From: Clostridia bacterium
GTDB taxonomy: Bacteria; Bacillota; Clostridia; Oscillospirales; RGIG5554
NCBI GenBank assembly: GCA_017507855.1
Contig: JAFWAE010000056.1
Span: forward strand, 1 to 64,000
Direction of reading: 5' to 3'
Length of the DNA stretch: 64,000 nt
Shown here: positions 43,308 to 53,774 of the stretch, piece after piece
How the letters are laid out: each line of letters begins with the position of its first letter
Numbering within the stretch: position 1 is the stretch's first letter
Program-made: the position numbers and the translations under genes
Notes under the pieces: generated by a model
The model's input: only the letters and a program-made list of their open reading frames with translations
Told to the model about the DNA's origin: nothing
Database searches by the model: none

Positions 43308-45233
43308 CTAAATCGTGTGTGTGCCTTCCGCAGACTCTTGGTCCGCAAAAAGGGAAGTTTTGCGGCGGGTCTGCTCCAACCATACCAGCAATACGGTAAT
43401 GTCAGCAGGGGACACGCCGCTGATGCGGGCGGCCTGTCCTACCGTTTCGGGACGCAGGGACTGCAACTTGGCGCGCGCCTCCAGGCGCAATCCGTCCATA
43501 TGGGTGTAATCCGCATCCGGGGGAAGGGGTGTGTTTTCCGCCTTGCGGATGCGGGCGGCCTCCAGCTCCTGCTTGCGCAGATACCCTTCGTATTTCAGCT
43601 CTACCTCAATGCGTTGGCAAAGAGCGGGGGGCAAGGAGGGGCGCTCGGGGTCTACCTGTGCCAAAAGGGCGTAGGTCATTTCGGGACGCTTGAGCAGATC
43701 GGCAAGCTTGGCTCCCGTGGTCAACGGGGCGGTGCCGTGGGAGGTCAGCAGATCGTTTGCGGTCACGCTTGGAGCCACGACCGTGCGGCGCAGGCGGGCC
43801 AGCTCCTGCTCCAAAGCAGTCTGCTTTTCCTGAAAACGGGCCCAGCGCTCATCCCCAATCAATCCGCATCTGCGGCCCAGGGGCGTCAGACGGCTGTCCG
43901 CATTGTCCTGACGGATCAGCAGGCGGTATTCGGAGCGGGAGGTCATGATGCGGTAGGGCTCGTTGGTGCCCTTGGTAACAAGATCGTCGATCAGCACGCC
44001 GATATAGGAGCTGTCGCGAGAGAGGACAAGGGGCTCTTCTCCCTTTAGCTGTAAAGCTGCGTTGATCCCAGCCATCAATCCTTGGGCGGCGGCCTCCTCG
44101 TAGCCGGAGGAGCCGTTGAACTGGCCTGCGCCGTACAGCCCGCGGATATGCTTGCATTCCAGCGTATGGCGAAGACAGCGGGCGTCGATGCAATCGTACT
44201 CAATGGCGTAGGCGGGGCGGAGGATGTGGGCGTGCTCCAGCCCCTCGATGGAATGGAGAAACTCCCGCTGGACCTCCTCGGGCAAGGAGGAGCTCAGACC
44301 TTGCACATACATTTCCTCGGTGGAGGCGCCGCAGGGCTCAATAAAGAGTTGATGGCGTTCTTTGTCCGGAAAGCGGGTCAGCTTATCCTCAATGCTGGGA
44401 CAGTAGCGGGGGCCAACGCCTTCGATGACGCCGGCATACAGGGGAGAACGGTGCAAATTTTGCTTGATGATGCGGTGTGTGTTTTCGTTGGTATAGGTAA
44501 TATAGCAGGTCACGGCGTTGATGGGCTTTTCAGCCGTGTCGGCAGAAAAAGGTACGGCGTCTTCATCGCCGGGCTGGACCTCCAGGTGAGACGTATCCAC
44601 GCTGCTGCGAAGGATCCTGGCCGGGGTCCCGGTTTTAAAACGGAGCAGGGGAAGCCCCAACTTTTGCAGGGATTTGGTCAGACCGGTGGCGGCAAACAGA
44701 CCGTCCGGCCCTCCGGTGTAGTTGACCTCGCCAATATGGATCTTGCCGTTAAGGTAGGTGCCGGTGCAAAGAATGGCGGCCTTTACGGGAAAGCGGGCGC
44801 CCAAACGGCTGATCAAGGCCGTCACGGCCCCGTCGGTTGCCTCCACATCTACGATCTCGGTTTGGACCAAAAACAGGTTGGGCTCCTGCTCCAGTACCCG
44901 TTTCATGCGCAGGCGGTAGGCACTGCGGTCGCTTTGTACCCGCTTGGATTGTACGGCTGGCCCTTTTCCGCGGTTGAGCAGGCGACTTTGCAGGGCGGTC
45001 TCGTCGGCCGCACGGCCCATTTCTCCCCCCAAAGCATCGATCTCGTAGACCAGGTGACCCTTGCCCGTACCCCCAATGCAGGGGTTGCAGGGCATGTTGC
45101 CCACACTGTCCAAATTAAGGGTGAACAGGGCGGTGCGAAAGCCCAGGCGCGCGGCGGCCAGCGCCGCTTCAATGCCTGCGTGCCCGGCTCCCACTACGCC
45201 GATATCGTAACTGTCGGAATCGTATGTTTTCAC
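43308..45233 (-). CDS. mnmG: tRNA uridine-5-carboxymethylaminomethyl modification enzyme MnmG
   Basis: 641 residues, FAD protein that with MnmE installs cmnm5 at U34 of tRNAs. The FAD motif is [19 protein letters not shown], with [20 protein letters not shown] and [13 protein letters not shown] next, then the insert [13 protein letters not shown], and a C-terminal domain with [25 protein letters not shown]. Full length. mnmE is not in the window. In many Bacillota mnmG sits near the origin with mnmE; here it is flanked by his genes and the trpS operon. Confidence 0.95.
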   Translation of the reverse strand: MKTYDSDSYDIGVVGAGHAGIEAALAAARLGFRTALFTLNLDSVGNMPCNPCIGGTGKGHLVYEIDALGGEMGRAADETALQSRLLNRGKGPAVQSKRVQSDRSAYRLRMKRVLEQEPNLFLVQTEIVDVEATDGAVTALISRLGARFPVKAAILCTGTYLNGKIHIGEVNYTGGPDGLFAATGLTKSLQKLGLPLLRFKTGTPARILRSSVDTSHLEVQPGDEDAVPFSADTAEKPINAVTCYITYTNENTHRIIKQNLHRSPLYAGVIEGVGPRYCPSIEDKLTRFPDKERHQLFIEPCGASTEEMYVQGLSSSLPEEVQREFLHSIEGLEHAHILRPAYAIEYDCIDARCLRHTLECKHIRGLYGAGQFNGSSGYEEAAAQGLMAGINAALQLKGEEPLVLSRDSSYIGVLIDDLVTKGTNEPYRIMTSRSEYRLLIRQDNADSRLTPLGRRCGLIGDERWARFQEKQTALEQELARLRRTVVAPSVTANDLLTSHGTAPLTTGAKLADLLKRPEMTYALLAQVDPERPSLPPALCQRIEVELKYEGYLRKQELEAARIRKAENTPLPPDADYTHMDGLRLEARAKLQSLRPETVGQAARISGVSPADITVLLVWLEQTRRKTSLFADQESAEGTHTI

Positions 45234-45296
45234 TGTGACTGCTTCCTTTACCGTAAAAGATCGGAAAAACCGAACCTGATCAATTCATTATCCTTT

Positions 45297-45325
45297 ATTC
45301 TACATCCAAGGCCTTGTTTTGTCAA
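45297..45325 (-). promoter_or_regulatory. Sigma-A promoter of mnmG
   Basis: On the minus strand TTGACA (45320-45325) and TAGAAT (45297-45302), spacer 17 nt. The -35 begins immediately after the T-run of the hisD terminator. Confidence 0.7.
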
Positions 45326-45369
45326 GAAAAAACGGCAGAAAACCCTGTTGTTTCAAGGATTTTCTGCCG
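45326..45369 (-). terminator. Terminator of the hisZ-hisG-hisD operon
   Basis: Minus-strand arms CGGCAGAAAA / TTTTCTGCCG (45360-45369 with 45333-45342) are followed by TTTTTTC. Confidence 0.8.
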
Positions 45370-45382
45370 CAAAAGGCAAAGA

Positions 45383-46666
45383 TCAGTCCAAACGGATCTT
45401 GGCTGCGTTGGCATGGGCCTGCAACCCCTCCGCTTCCGCAAAGGCGGCCACGTCGGCCCCCTGCAGGGCAAAGGCTTCCCGCGTGCAGGACTGGTAGCTG
45501 ATGCGCTTGACAAAATCGTATACACCCAGCGGAGAGAAAAAGCGGGCCGTTCCGCCCGTTGGGAGAACGTGGTTGGTGCCGGCCAGATAATCGCCCAAAG
45601 ATTCGGGTGCGTAGCTGCCCAAAAAGACGGAGCCTGCGTTTTCCACCTTTTCCAGCCACGCCTCCGGGTTTTCCACCGAAAGCTCCAGGTGCTCGGGGGC
45701 GAAAAGGTTGGACAGAGCCACAGCCTGTTCTACGTTGGGGCAAACGATCAGCGCGCCGTAGCCGCTTAAAGAGGCCTCAGCGATCTCCTTGCGGGGCAGG
45801 GCTTCCAACTGTTTGGCCAGTTCCTCGCGCACGCGGGCGGCAAAGCCGTCGCTGACGCAAAGGAGAACGGCAGAGGCCTGGCGGTCATGCTCGGCCTGGG
45901 AAAGCAGATCTGCGGCCACGAAGGCGGGATCTGCCGTGTCGTCAGCTACCACCAGGATCTCGGAGGGGCCGGCGATCATGTCGATGTCAATGGTGCCGTA
46001 CAGCAGTTGCTTGGCCGTGGCCACGAAGCGGTTTCCGGGGCCCACGACCTTGTCGCAACGGGGAATGCTGTCCGTGCCGAAGGCCAGCGCGGCCACCGCT
46101 TGAGCGCCGCCCACGGTAAAGATGCGGTCTACCCCTGCGATCTCGGCGGCGGCCATAATATTGGGGGAAGGGCCGTCTGCCTTGGGAGGCGTGACCATGA
46201 CCAGCTCTTTAACACCTGCCAGCTTGGCGGGAACGGCGTTCATCAGTACGCTGGAGGGATAGGCGGCTGTGCCGCCGGGGACGTAAAGACCGACCCTGGC
46301 CAGCGGGCGCACCAGCTGACCCAATACACGGCCGTTTTCACGCAACTCATAGCTTTGGGCCAGCTGCTTTTCGTGAAAGGCGCGGATGTTGTCGGCCGCT
46401 TTGCGCATGATGCGCACCAGCTCGGGGGAAGCCTTGGCGGCGGCCTGACGGCGCTCCTCGGTGCTTAGTTCAAACACGGCGGGGCAGGTACCGTCAAAAC
46501 GGAGGCAACAGTCCCGCACGGCCTCGTCACCTTCACTTTGCACGCGGCGAATGATCTCGTTGACGGTATATTCGGCCTGACGCAGGTTCTCATCCCCGCG
46601 CTCGCGAAGAAAGCGCCAGAATTCCAGCTCGTCCTTGCCGTTGGCGTAAATGGTTCGAAGTATCAT
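45383..46666 (-). CDS. hisD: Histidinol dehydrogenase
   Basis: 427 residues. It performs the last two oxidations of histidine synthesis, histidinol to histidine. Recognisable parts are VGLYVPGGTAAYPSSVLMNA, VGGAQAVAALAFGTDSIP, KVVGPGNRFVATAKQLLYG, GPSEILVVADDTAD, and the zinc/catalytic region LFAPEHLELSVENP with GTNHVLPTGGTARF. Intact. Last gene of the hisZ-hisG-hisD operon, 23 nt after hisG. Confidence 0.95.
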   Translation of the reverse strand: MILRTIYANGKDELEFWRFLRERGDENLRQAEYTVNEIIRRVQSEGDEAVRDCCLRFDGTCPAVFELSTEERRQAAAKASPELVRIMRKAADNIRAFHEKQLAQSYELRENGRVLGQLVRPLARVGLYVPGGTAAYPSSVLMNAVPAKLAGVKELVMVTPPKADGPSPNIMAAAEIAGVDRIFTVGGAQAVAALAFGTDSIPRCDKVVGPGNRFVATAKQLLYGTIDIDMIAGPSEILVVADDTADPAFVAADLLSQAEHDRQASAVLLCVSDGFAARVREELAKQLEALPRKEIAEASLSGYGALIVCPNVEQAVALSNLFAPEHLELSVENPEAWLEKVENAGSVFLGSYAPESLGDYLAGTNHVLPTGGTARFFSPLGVYDFVKRISYQSCTREAFALQGADVAAFAEAEGLQAHANAAKIRLD

Positions 46667-46689
46667 GAAACATATTCCTTTCCGATAGA

Positions 46690-47316
46690 TCAGCCCTCCA
46701 AGGCCCGGGTCAGCCTGGAGGAAAGAAGGTCGATCTCTGCTTTTTTCAACTTCATGGAGGCCACGTTCACGATCAAACGGGCCGAAATGGGGGCCACAGT
46801 CTCGTAAACGGTCAGGCCGTTTTCCTTTAGGGTGGAGCCTGTTTCCACAATGTCCACGATGCCGTCAGCCAGGCCCAGCAAGGGGGCCAGCTCCACAGAA
46901 CCCTCGATCTTGACGGTTTCCACATTGATGCCCTTGGAATCAAAATAATCTTTGGCTACCTTAGGGTATTTGGTGGCGATCTTTTTGTCACGGTAGCCGT
47001 CGTAAAAGTTTTTTCCTTCCAGACCGCAAAGACAGAAACGGCAATGGCCGAAGCCCAGATCCATGATCTCGAAAAAAGAACGGCCGTTTTCCATGATCGT
47101 GTCTTTGCCCACAACGCCCGCATCGCACACCCCGTGCTCTACGTAGGTGATCACGTCGGCCGCTTTGGCCAGCACAAATTCCAGGCCGGCCTCGGGCAGG
47201 GAAAAGATCAACTTGCGCCCCTTGTCGTGCAGGGGGGTGCAGTCGTATCCGCTTTTTTCAAAAAGGGCGATGGCTTTTTCTTCAATGCGCCCTTTGGTCA
47301 ATGCAATACGCAGCAT
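46690..47316 (-). CDS. hisG: ATP phosphoribosyltransferase, short form
   Basis: 208 residues, the short form that lacks the C-terminal regulatory domain and needs HisZ. It starts MLRIALTKGRIEEKAIALFE and contains KAADVITYVEHGVCDAGVVGKDTI and the PRPP loop ADGIVDIVETGSTLKENGL. It catalyses the first step, ATP + PRPP to phosphoribosyl-ATP. hisZ ends 1 nt before it, so the two partners are made together. Confidence 0.95.
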   Translation of the reverse strand: MLRIALTKGRIEEKAIALFEKSGYDCTPLHDKGRKLIFSLPEAGLEFVLAKAADVITYVEHGVCDAGVVGKDTIMENGRSFFEIMDLGFGHCRFCLCGLEGKNFYDGYRDKKIATKYPKVAKDYFDSKGINVETVKIEGSVELAPLLGLADGIVDIVETGSTLKENGLTVYETVAPISARLIVNVASMKLKKAEIDLLSSRLTRALEG

Positions 47317-47317
47317 A

Positions 47318-48526
47318 TTAAGCCTCCTCCTTAGGGGTCAGTTCCACGGTGCGCACACTGTTTTCCTCAGCCACGGCCAGCTTTTTCATGCCCATGGCGG
47401 CGGCGTAAACAGCGGCCTCGTCCTCATCCTCCGTGGGGGAAAGGGTAAAGGTCTGCCCTTGGGCGGTCAACTCCTGCATAAAGCGGGAGGCTGTTTCCTC
47501 GGCGCGGATCAGCAACAGCCATTGGGGGGGCTGCTGTTCTACCCGCGTGCCTGCGGTGTACAGCGCATCGCTGACGGCGTCTACGTTAATGGCAAAGCCT
47601 GCGGCGGGGTGAGAAGCGCCGAAGCAGCCATACAGGTTGTTGTAGCGGCCGCCGGAAAGCACCTCCGTGCCAAAGCCCTCTACGTATCCCTTGAACACGA
47701 TGCCCGTGTAATACCCGATCAAGTCGATCAGGCCCAAGTCGTAGGTGATGCGACCGGCAAAGCCCAGGGCCTCCAAACGGCTCATCAGGCGCTCCAAACG
47801 GTCCAGCTCGGCCAGGGCTTTTTCGTTGCCTGCGGCCAAAGCGCGCGCCTTTTGGGGGACCTCCTTGCCGCCGAAAAGCTGGGGAAGCAGTTTTAAGGCG
47901 TCAAAAGCGGGGCCATTGCCGCAACCGTCCACGTAGGATTTCAGCGCGGCGTAATTTTTACCCCCGATCAGGCGGCGGATCTGCCCGTCCTGCTCGGCAG
48001 TCAGGCAGGCACTGGCGGCCAGGGCCTCGTAAAAGCCCGTGCAGCCCACCTCGATCTGAAAACGCGGGGCACAGCAGGCCAGGGCCTGGGCGGCTGTCAC
48101 CAAAATGTCCGTGTCAGCGGCAAAGCCGTCTGCCCCCACCACTTCCACACCGCTTTGGGTCAGCTCGTCGCGGCTGCCGGCCACGCCGTGCTTCATGGCA
48201 AATACGTTTTGGGTGTAGAACAGCTTTAAGGGCATGCGTACGCCGTTAAGCTGGGAGGAGACGACCCTGGCTACAGGCATGGTCACGTCGGGGCGCAACA
48301 TCAGCACGCGCCCGCGGGGGTCGAAAAGCTTGTAGGCGGATTCAAACACATTGACGCCATTTTGGGCGAACACGTCGGAAAATTCCAGCGTGGGGGTAAT
48401 GACCTCGTAAAAGCCCTTCGACAGGTAGTATTCTTCCAACCGGCGTTCCACCCGGCGTTTCAAACGGCATTCGCCGAAAAGCAGATTGCGGGTGCCCTCC
48501 GGAGTGTTAAGTTTGTAGGATGACAT
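47318..48526 (-). CDS. hisZ: ATP phosphoribosyltransferase regulatory subunit
   Basis: 402 residues, a catalytically inactive relative of class II histidyl-tRNA synthetase that activates short-form HisG and carries histidine feedback inhibition. Class II-like features remain: LEYYLSKGFYEVITPTLEF, GRVLMLRPDVTMPVARVVSS and FAINVDAVSDAL. True HisRS anticodon motifs are replaced, and the hisG neighbour settles the assignment. It is the first gene of the operon and starts downstream of a palindrome that may be an operator. Confidence 0.92.
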   Translation of the reverse strand: MSSYKLNTPEGTRNLLFGECRLKRRVERRLEEYYLSKGFYEVITPTLEFSDVFAQNGVNVFESAYKLFDPRGRVLMLRPDVTMPVARVVSSQLNGVRMPLKLFYTQNVFAMKHGVAGSRDELTQSGVEVVGADGFAADTDILVTAAQALACCAPRFQIEVGCTGFYEALAASACLTAEQDGQIRRLIGGKNYAALKSYVDGCGNGPAFDALKLLPQLFGGKEVPQKARALAAGNEKALAELDRLERLMSRLEALGFAGRITYDLGLIDLIGYYTGIVFKGYVEGFGTEVLSGGRYNNLYGCFGASHPAAGFAINVDAVSDALYTAGTRVEQQPPQWLLLIRAEETASRFMQELTAQGQTFTLSPTEDEDEAAVYAAAMGMKKLAVAEENSVRTVELTPKEEA

Positions 48527-48546
48527 GATGCGATTCCTTTCTTACT

Positions 48547-48588
48547 TTAGCGTGCTAACATGATAACACAATAAAATGACAAAGTCAA
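48547..48588 (-). promoter_or_regulatory. hisZ-hisG-hisD promoter with overlapping palindrome
   Basis: On the minus strand TTGACT (48583-48588) and TATCAT (48560-48565), spacer 17 nt. A 12-bp inverted repeat TTAGC-GT-GCTAA occupies 48547-48558, just past the -10 and centred on the expected start of transcription. This is a good position for a repressor operator. A HisR-type (TrpR-like) regulator would make sense but is not encoded here. Confidence 0.55.
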
Positions 48589-48633
48589 GTCGGAAAGAGT
48601 TTTTTGGAGAAAATCTTTTCACCTTTTTCCGTT

Positions 48634-49611
48634 TTACGGCAAAAGGCCTTCTTCCCACCAAATGCGGTTCATCATTTCGTAACGCTCCAGGGGGAGTCCC
48701 GTGTAGGCACAGTTGGAGGTGCAGAACACGTAACCCGTGCCCCCGTCGGCCAGGCCCTCGCGCAGACTGCGGCGCACATCCGCGGCGGCTTCCTCCTCCG
48801 TACCCGTTTGCAGCAGGCCGCAGTTCACGTTACCGCAAAGGGCCACGCGGTGGCCGAAACGGCGCTTCATTTCCGATAGGCTTACGCCACCCTGAGGATC
48901 CAGGGAATGCAGAGCGTCGGGTCCGCATTGAACCAGCTCTTCCGCAATGGGCATGATGTTGCCGTCGGTATGCTTGATGGCAATATAGCCGCGGTCATGG
49001 TATTCGGTAATGATGCGCTGCAGATAAGGGCCGATAAATTCGTCAAACATTTCCCCGGTGAAAAAGGGATTGATGTTGAAGCAATAGTCGGAGCAGAGTA
49101 GAAAGCCGTCCAAAAGTCCCGGATATTTGGTGTAAAAGTCGGCCATCTCCGTAAAATTGCGAAGGGAGGTCTCGGCTTCCTTTTTCAGCCCCTCGGCATC
49201 CTCATACATCCTTTCGGTAAACGCCATCATGCCGGAACCGTCGGGCATGGCAAAGGTGGGGTCGCCCGCCAACATCAGGCAGTACTGCTGACTGCCGGAG
49301 CGTTCGCGGATGGCCTCAAGAAGGCGAGCCGTGTTGGGGTAGTCCCAGGGGTTGGGATGCACGAAAATGGCGCTGTGGTGATATTTTTCCGCAATGCTGA
49401 CATAGCAGTCCGCCGAGTCTGCGATTTGCGCCTTTTTCTCGCTTTCGGACATTTGCGCCCATTGGACAAAATTACGGTGAGTGGGATGCACCTTGCCGAT
49501 GGACTCCATAGTTAGGTAAAACACCAGCTCAAAGGTGGGGACACGCCCGCCTACGGGTTGGCGTTTGATGGTTTGGATGAAACGATCTCTTTCGGTTAGA
49601 TTGGTCTGCAT
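48634..49611 (-). CDS. Uroporphyrinogen decarboxylase (URO-D) family protein
   Basis: 325 residues of the URO-D/MtaA TIM-barrel superfamily. Conserved pieces are the N-terminal TERDRFIQTIKRQP and the C-terminal half: IKHTDGNIMPIAEELVQCGPDAL, DPQGGVSLSEMKRRFGHRVALCGNVNC and GYVFCTSNCAYTGLPLERY. The pattern is that of the many clostridial URO-D-like proteins thought to be corrinoid-dependent or heme-related methyltransferases, not HemE itself. No corrinoid protein or methyltransferase partner is adjacent, so the substrate is open. It stands alone with its own promoter. Confidence 0.8.
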   Translation of the reverse strand: MQTNLTERDRFIQTIKRQPVGGRVPTFELVFYLTMESIGKVHPTHRNFVQWAQMSESEKKAQIADSADCYVSIAEKYHHSAIFVHPNPWDYPNTARLLEAIRERSGSQQYCLMLAGDPTFAMPDGSGMMAFTERMYEDAEGLKKEAETSLRNFTEMADFYTKYPGLLDGFLLCSDYCFNINPFFTGEMFDEFIGPYLQRIITEYHDRGYIAIKHTDGNIMPIAEELVQCGPDALHSLDPQGGVSLSEMKRRFGHRVALCGNVNCGLLQTGTEEEAAADVRRSLREGLADGGTGYVFCTSNCAYTGLPLERYEMMNRIWWEEGLLP

Positions 49612-49647
49612 AAAAGTTCTGCCTTTCCTGTGAAAAAAGTTACAGTC

Positions 49648-49676
49648 AGTATATGCCTTTTTCCTCCGTCTGTCAA
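49648..49676 (-). promoter_or_regulatory. Sigma-A promoter of the URO-D family gene
   Basis: On the minus strand TTGACA (49671-49676) and TATACT (49648-49653), spacer 17 nt. Confidence 0.78.
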
Positions 49677-49725
49677 GAATAGGGAGGGGAAAGGGAAGAA
49701 AAATATGAAAAAAAGCCGAGTGAAC

Positions 49726-49756
49726 AAAAAAACGGCATAGCCTTGCGGCTATGCCG
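49726..49756 (-). terminator. Terminator of the secreted-protein gene
   Basis: A perfect 10-bp stem CGGCATAGCC / GGCTATGCCG (49733-49742 with 49747-49756), loop TTGC, followed on the minus strand by T7. Confidence 0.88.
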
Positions 49757-49786
49757 AATTCTTATGATTGCTTAAGAGCCGATGGC

Positions 49787-50698
49787 TTACTTGCGCTTCT
49801 TGGAAGCCAAGGAAGCGGCAACCAGACCCAGGCCGGCCACAGCGATCAGGGAGATACCACCGGTGGTGGGGGTGGTAGCAGCGGGAGTGGTGGCAGGAGC
49901 GGTCTCAGCGGGAGTGGTGGCAGGAGCGGTGGCGGGAGCGGTCTCAGCAGGAACGGTCTCGGGAGCGGGGGCGGGAGCGTCAACCAGGACAACCTTGGGA
50001 CCCTTGGCCCAAACAGTGACACCTTCAAAGTCCATCTGGCACCAGCCGCCGTTGCCGGCGTTGGCTGAAGCGGTACCGGTGGAAGCGATCATGTTAGCGG
50101 CGCAGTAGGACAAGTTGATGATGCCGTTGGCAAAATCGTCGTAGGTGTAACCGAGAGCGCTCAGCTTGACCTTGGCTTCCAGCACCCAACCGTCAGCGGT
50201 CATGGTGCAGGCAACCTCGGCGTTGTCGGAGTTCATGGGAGCACCGGTGCCCACGCCGGGAACGGTCTTGCCCTTCAGCTGGGGAACGATACCGATAGCA
50301 TTATTGTAAGTGCCGTTCTTCATGAAGAACAGGTAGGAACCGTCACCGTTTTCAGCTTCCAGACCGGGATTGGTCTGATTGAAGACGGGAGTGGTGTCAC
50401 CGGAACGGGTCTCCAGGATGTACAGGTAGTCGGCGTCGATCATGAAGGACACACGAACCTTCATATCGGGGCAGGTATCATTGCCGGAGCCCTGGATGCC
50501 CAAGCCGTTGGTGGCGCGGGTTGCGGGCATGTCAGCCATGGTGTGCTCCCATGCGGTAGCACCGGCCCATTCGCCGTCGGCGATCACACCGTCGATGGTA
50601 GCAGCGGCTTTGACAACGTCCACGGTCTCAAAAGCGGCCAGAGAAGCCAGAGAGAACACCATTGCCAAAGCGCAGATCATAACGAGAAGCTTTTTCAT
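49787..50698 (-). CDS. Secreted CBM9/DOMON-like protein with a C-terminal sorting-like signal
   Basis: 303 residues. A Sec signal peptide (MKKLLVMICALAMVFSLASL) is followed by a domain opening AATIDGVIADGEWAGAT, the usual start of CBM9-like / DOMON-like carbohydrate or ligand-binding folds (about 33-220). Next comes a Thr/Ala/Pro-rich stretch of ~45 residues with repeated ETAPAT units. The C-terminus TPTTGG, a hydrophobic helix and SKKRK resembles an LPxTG sorting signal but lacks the canonical motif. It could be a non-standard sortase substrate or a plain C-terminal anchor. The gene is monocistronic with a strong promoter and biased codons, so probably abundant on the surface. Confidence 0.75.
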   Translation of the reverse strand: MKKLLVMICALAMVFSLASLAAFETVDVVKAAATIDGVIADGEWAGATAWEHTMADMPATRATNGLGIQGSGNDTCPDMKVRVSFMIDADYLYILETRSGDTTPVFNQTNPGLEAENGDGSYLFFMKNGTYNNAIGIVPQLKGKTVPGVGTGAPMNSDNAEVACTMTADGWVLEAKVKLSALGYTYDDFANGIINLSYCAANMIASTGTASANAGNGGWCQMDFEGVTVWAKGPKVVLVDAPAPAPETVPAETAPATAPATTPAETAPATTPAATTPTTGGISLIAVAGLGLVAASLASKKRK

Positions 50699-50748
50699 GG
50701 ATTTTCTTCCTCCAAAAAAATATTTTTCCCCAAAGGGAATCTACACCT

Positions 50749-50778
50749 ATTATAGCAACCGCTTTTGTACGATGTCAA
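50749..50778 (-). promoter_or_regulatory. Sigma-A promoter of the secreted-protein gene
   Basis: On the minus strand TTGACA (50773-50778) and TATAAT (50749-50754), spacer 18 nt; both boxes are perfect. Confidence 0.85.
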
Positions 50779-50878
50779 GTTTTTTTAAAAAAAATTTAAA
50801 AAATTTGCTGAAAGTCAACGGAAAAAAAGAGAAAAAACGGCAAACGACCCGCAACCAAAACAAAAATGCGAAAAGCTC

Positions 50879-50907
50879 TTGACAAAACGGGGGAGGATGA
50901 TTATAAT
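50879..50907 (+). promoter_or_regulatory. Sigma-A promoter of greA
   Basis: TTGACA (50879-50884) and TATAAT (50902-50907), spacer 17 nt; both boxes are perfect. It is ~140 nt from the greA start, so the mRNA has a long leader. Confidence 0.88.
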
Positions 50908-50946
50908 ATACGAAGTTATCCTGAAATTGCGCGTTTTATTTGCTCG

Positions 50947-50974
50947 ACCCGTTGCCGACGGGTATCTTTTTTTG
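50947..50974 (+). terminator. Terminator-like hairpin inside the greA leader
   Basis: The stem ACCCGT / ACGGGT (50947-50952 with 50958-50963), loop TGCCG, then ATCTTTTTTTG. It lies ~40 nt after the promoter and ~80 nt before the ATG, so it could attenuate transcription. A second hairpin-forming stretch (GGGAAGGGGG with GTTCCC) follows near 51000. Confidence 0.55.
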
Positions 50975-51050
50975 CTCCTGCGCATACAATACCCGCGACG
51001 CCGGGAAGGGGGCTTCGTTCCCTTTAATACAGGAAAGGTAGGCTGTCAAT

Positions 51051-53112
<2,062 letters not shown>

Positions 53113-53133
53113 GCGCTTTTCAGGTGTAAGACG

Positions 53134-53760
53134 ATGAAAAAGATCCTCAACTTTTGGTATTATCACAAATGGCAGATCCTGGGGGGATTGGCCTTGGTAC
53201 TGGTGGTGGGAGTCCTTGTTTCCACCGGCAGGAAAAAGGTCGATGCGGATGTGACGGTATACTATGCGGGGGATGTGTTTTACGACGGGGAGATCGATCT
53301 CTCCGAAACGGAAGCCAAGGAATATATCTGTTCTCTGCTTCGGCCCTTTTTGCCCAAAGGCGAAGAGGGCGAGGCGTTGAGCTTGACGCTGACCGTGTAC
53401 GACGATCTGGACGTCGCGGGGCAATATGACACCAACCAATATCAGCAGCTGATGAGCGAGATGAGCTTCGGCAAGGGGGTGCTGTTCATCCTCACGCCCG
53501 AGCTGTACGACGTGCTGGAGGACCAAAACGCTTGGGCGGATCTGGGCACGGTCCGCGAGGCGTGGCGGGGAAAGACCTGCCTGCCTTTAAGCGAACTGCT
53601 GGTGCAGGATGAAAAAAAGACGGTCCTTCCCACGGACGCAGTCGTCTGCCTTCGCAGGGTGGACGGAGGTGCGCTGGGAAGCACGGCGAAGCGCAAGCTG
53701 GCGTTTTCCCGTTCAGCCGCCTTGCTGGGCAATTTGGCCGACAGCAGCCAAACCAAGTAA
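53134..53760 (+). CDS. Single-pass membrane protein of unknown function
   Basis: 208 residues: a short cytoplasmic N-terminus (MKKILNFWYYHKWQ), one membrane helix (about 15-31), then a soluble domain with ADVTVYYAGDVFYDGEIDLSE, a mixed alpha/beta part and VLFILTPELYDVLED in the middle. The 'YYHKW.I' start is frequent in small clostridial membrane proteins, but I do not recognise a functional family. It sits between lysS (21 nt upstream) and hisC (14 nt downstream) and is likely co-transcribed with both. Confidence 0.6.
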   Translation: MKKILNFWYYHKWQILGGLALVLVVGVLVSTGRKKVDADVTVYYAGDVFYDGEIDLSETEAKEYICSLLRPFLPKGEEGEALSLTLTVYDDLDVAGQYDTNQYQQLMSEMSFGKGVLFILTPELYDVLEDQNAWADLGTVREAWRGKTCLPLSELLVQDEKKTVLPTDAVVCLRRVDGGALGSTAKRKLAFSRSAALLGNLADSSQTK

Positions 53761-53774
53761 CGGAGGAATCAAAG

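Noticed and set aside
48526-48634. T-box riboswitch before hisZ
   Set aside because: The space is too short and lacks the T-box core; the same check failed for argS, trpS and lysS.
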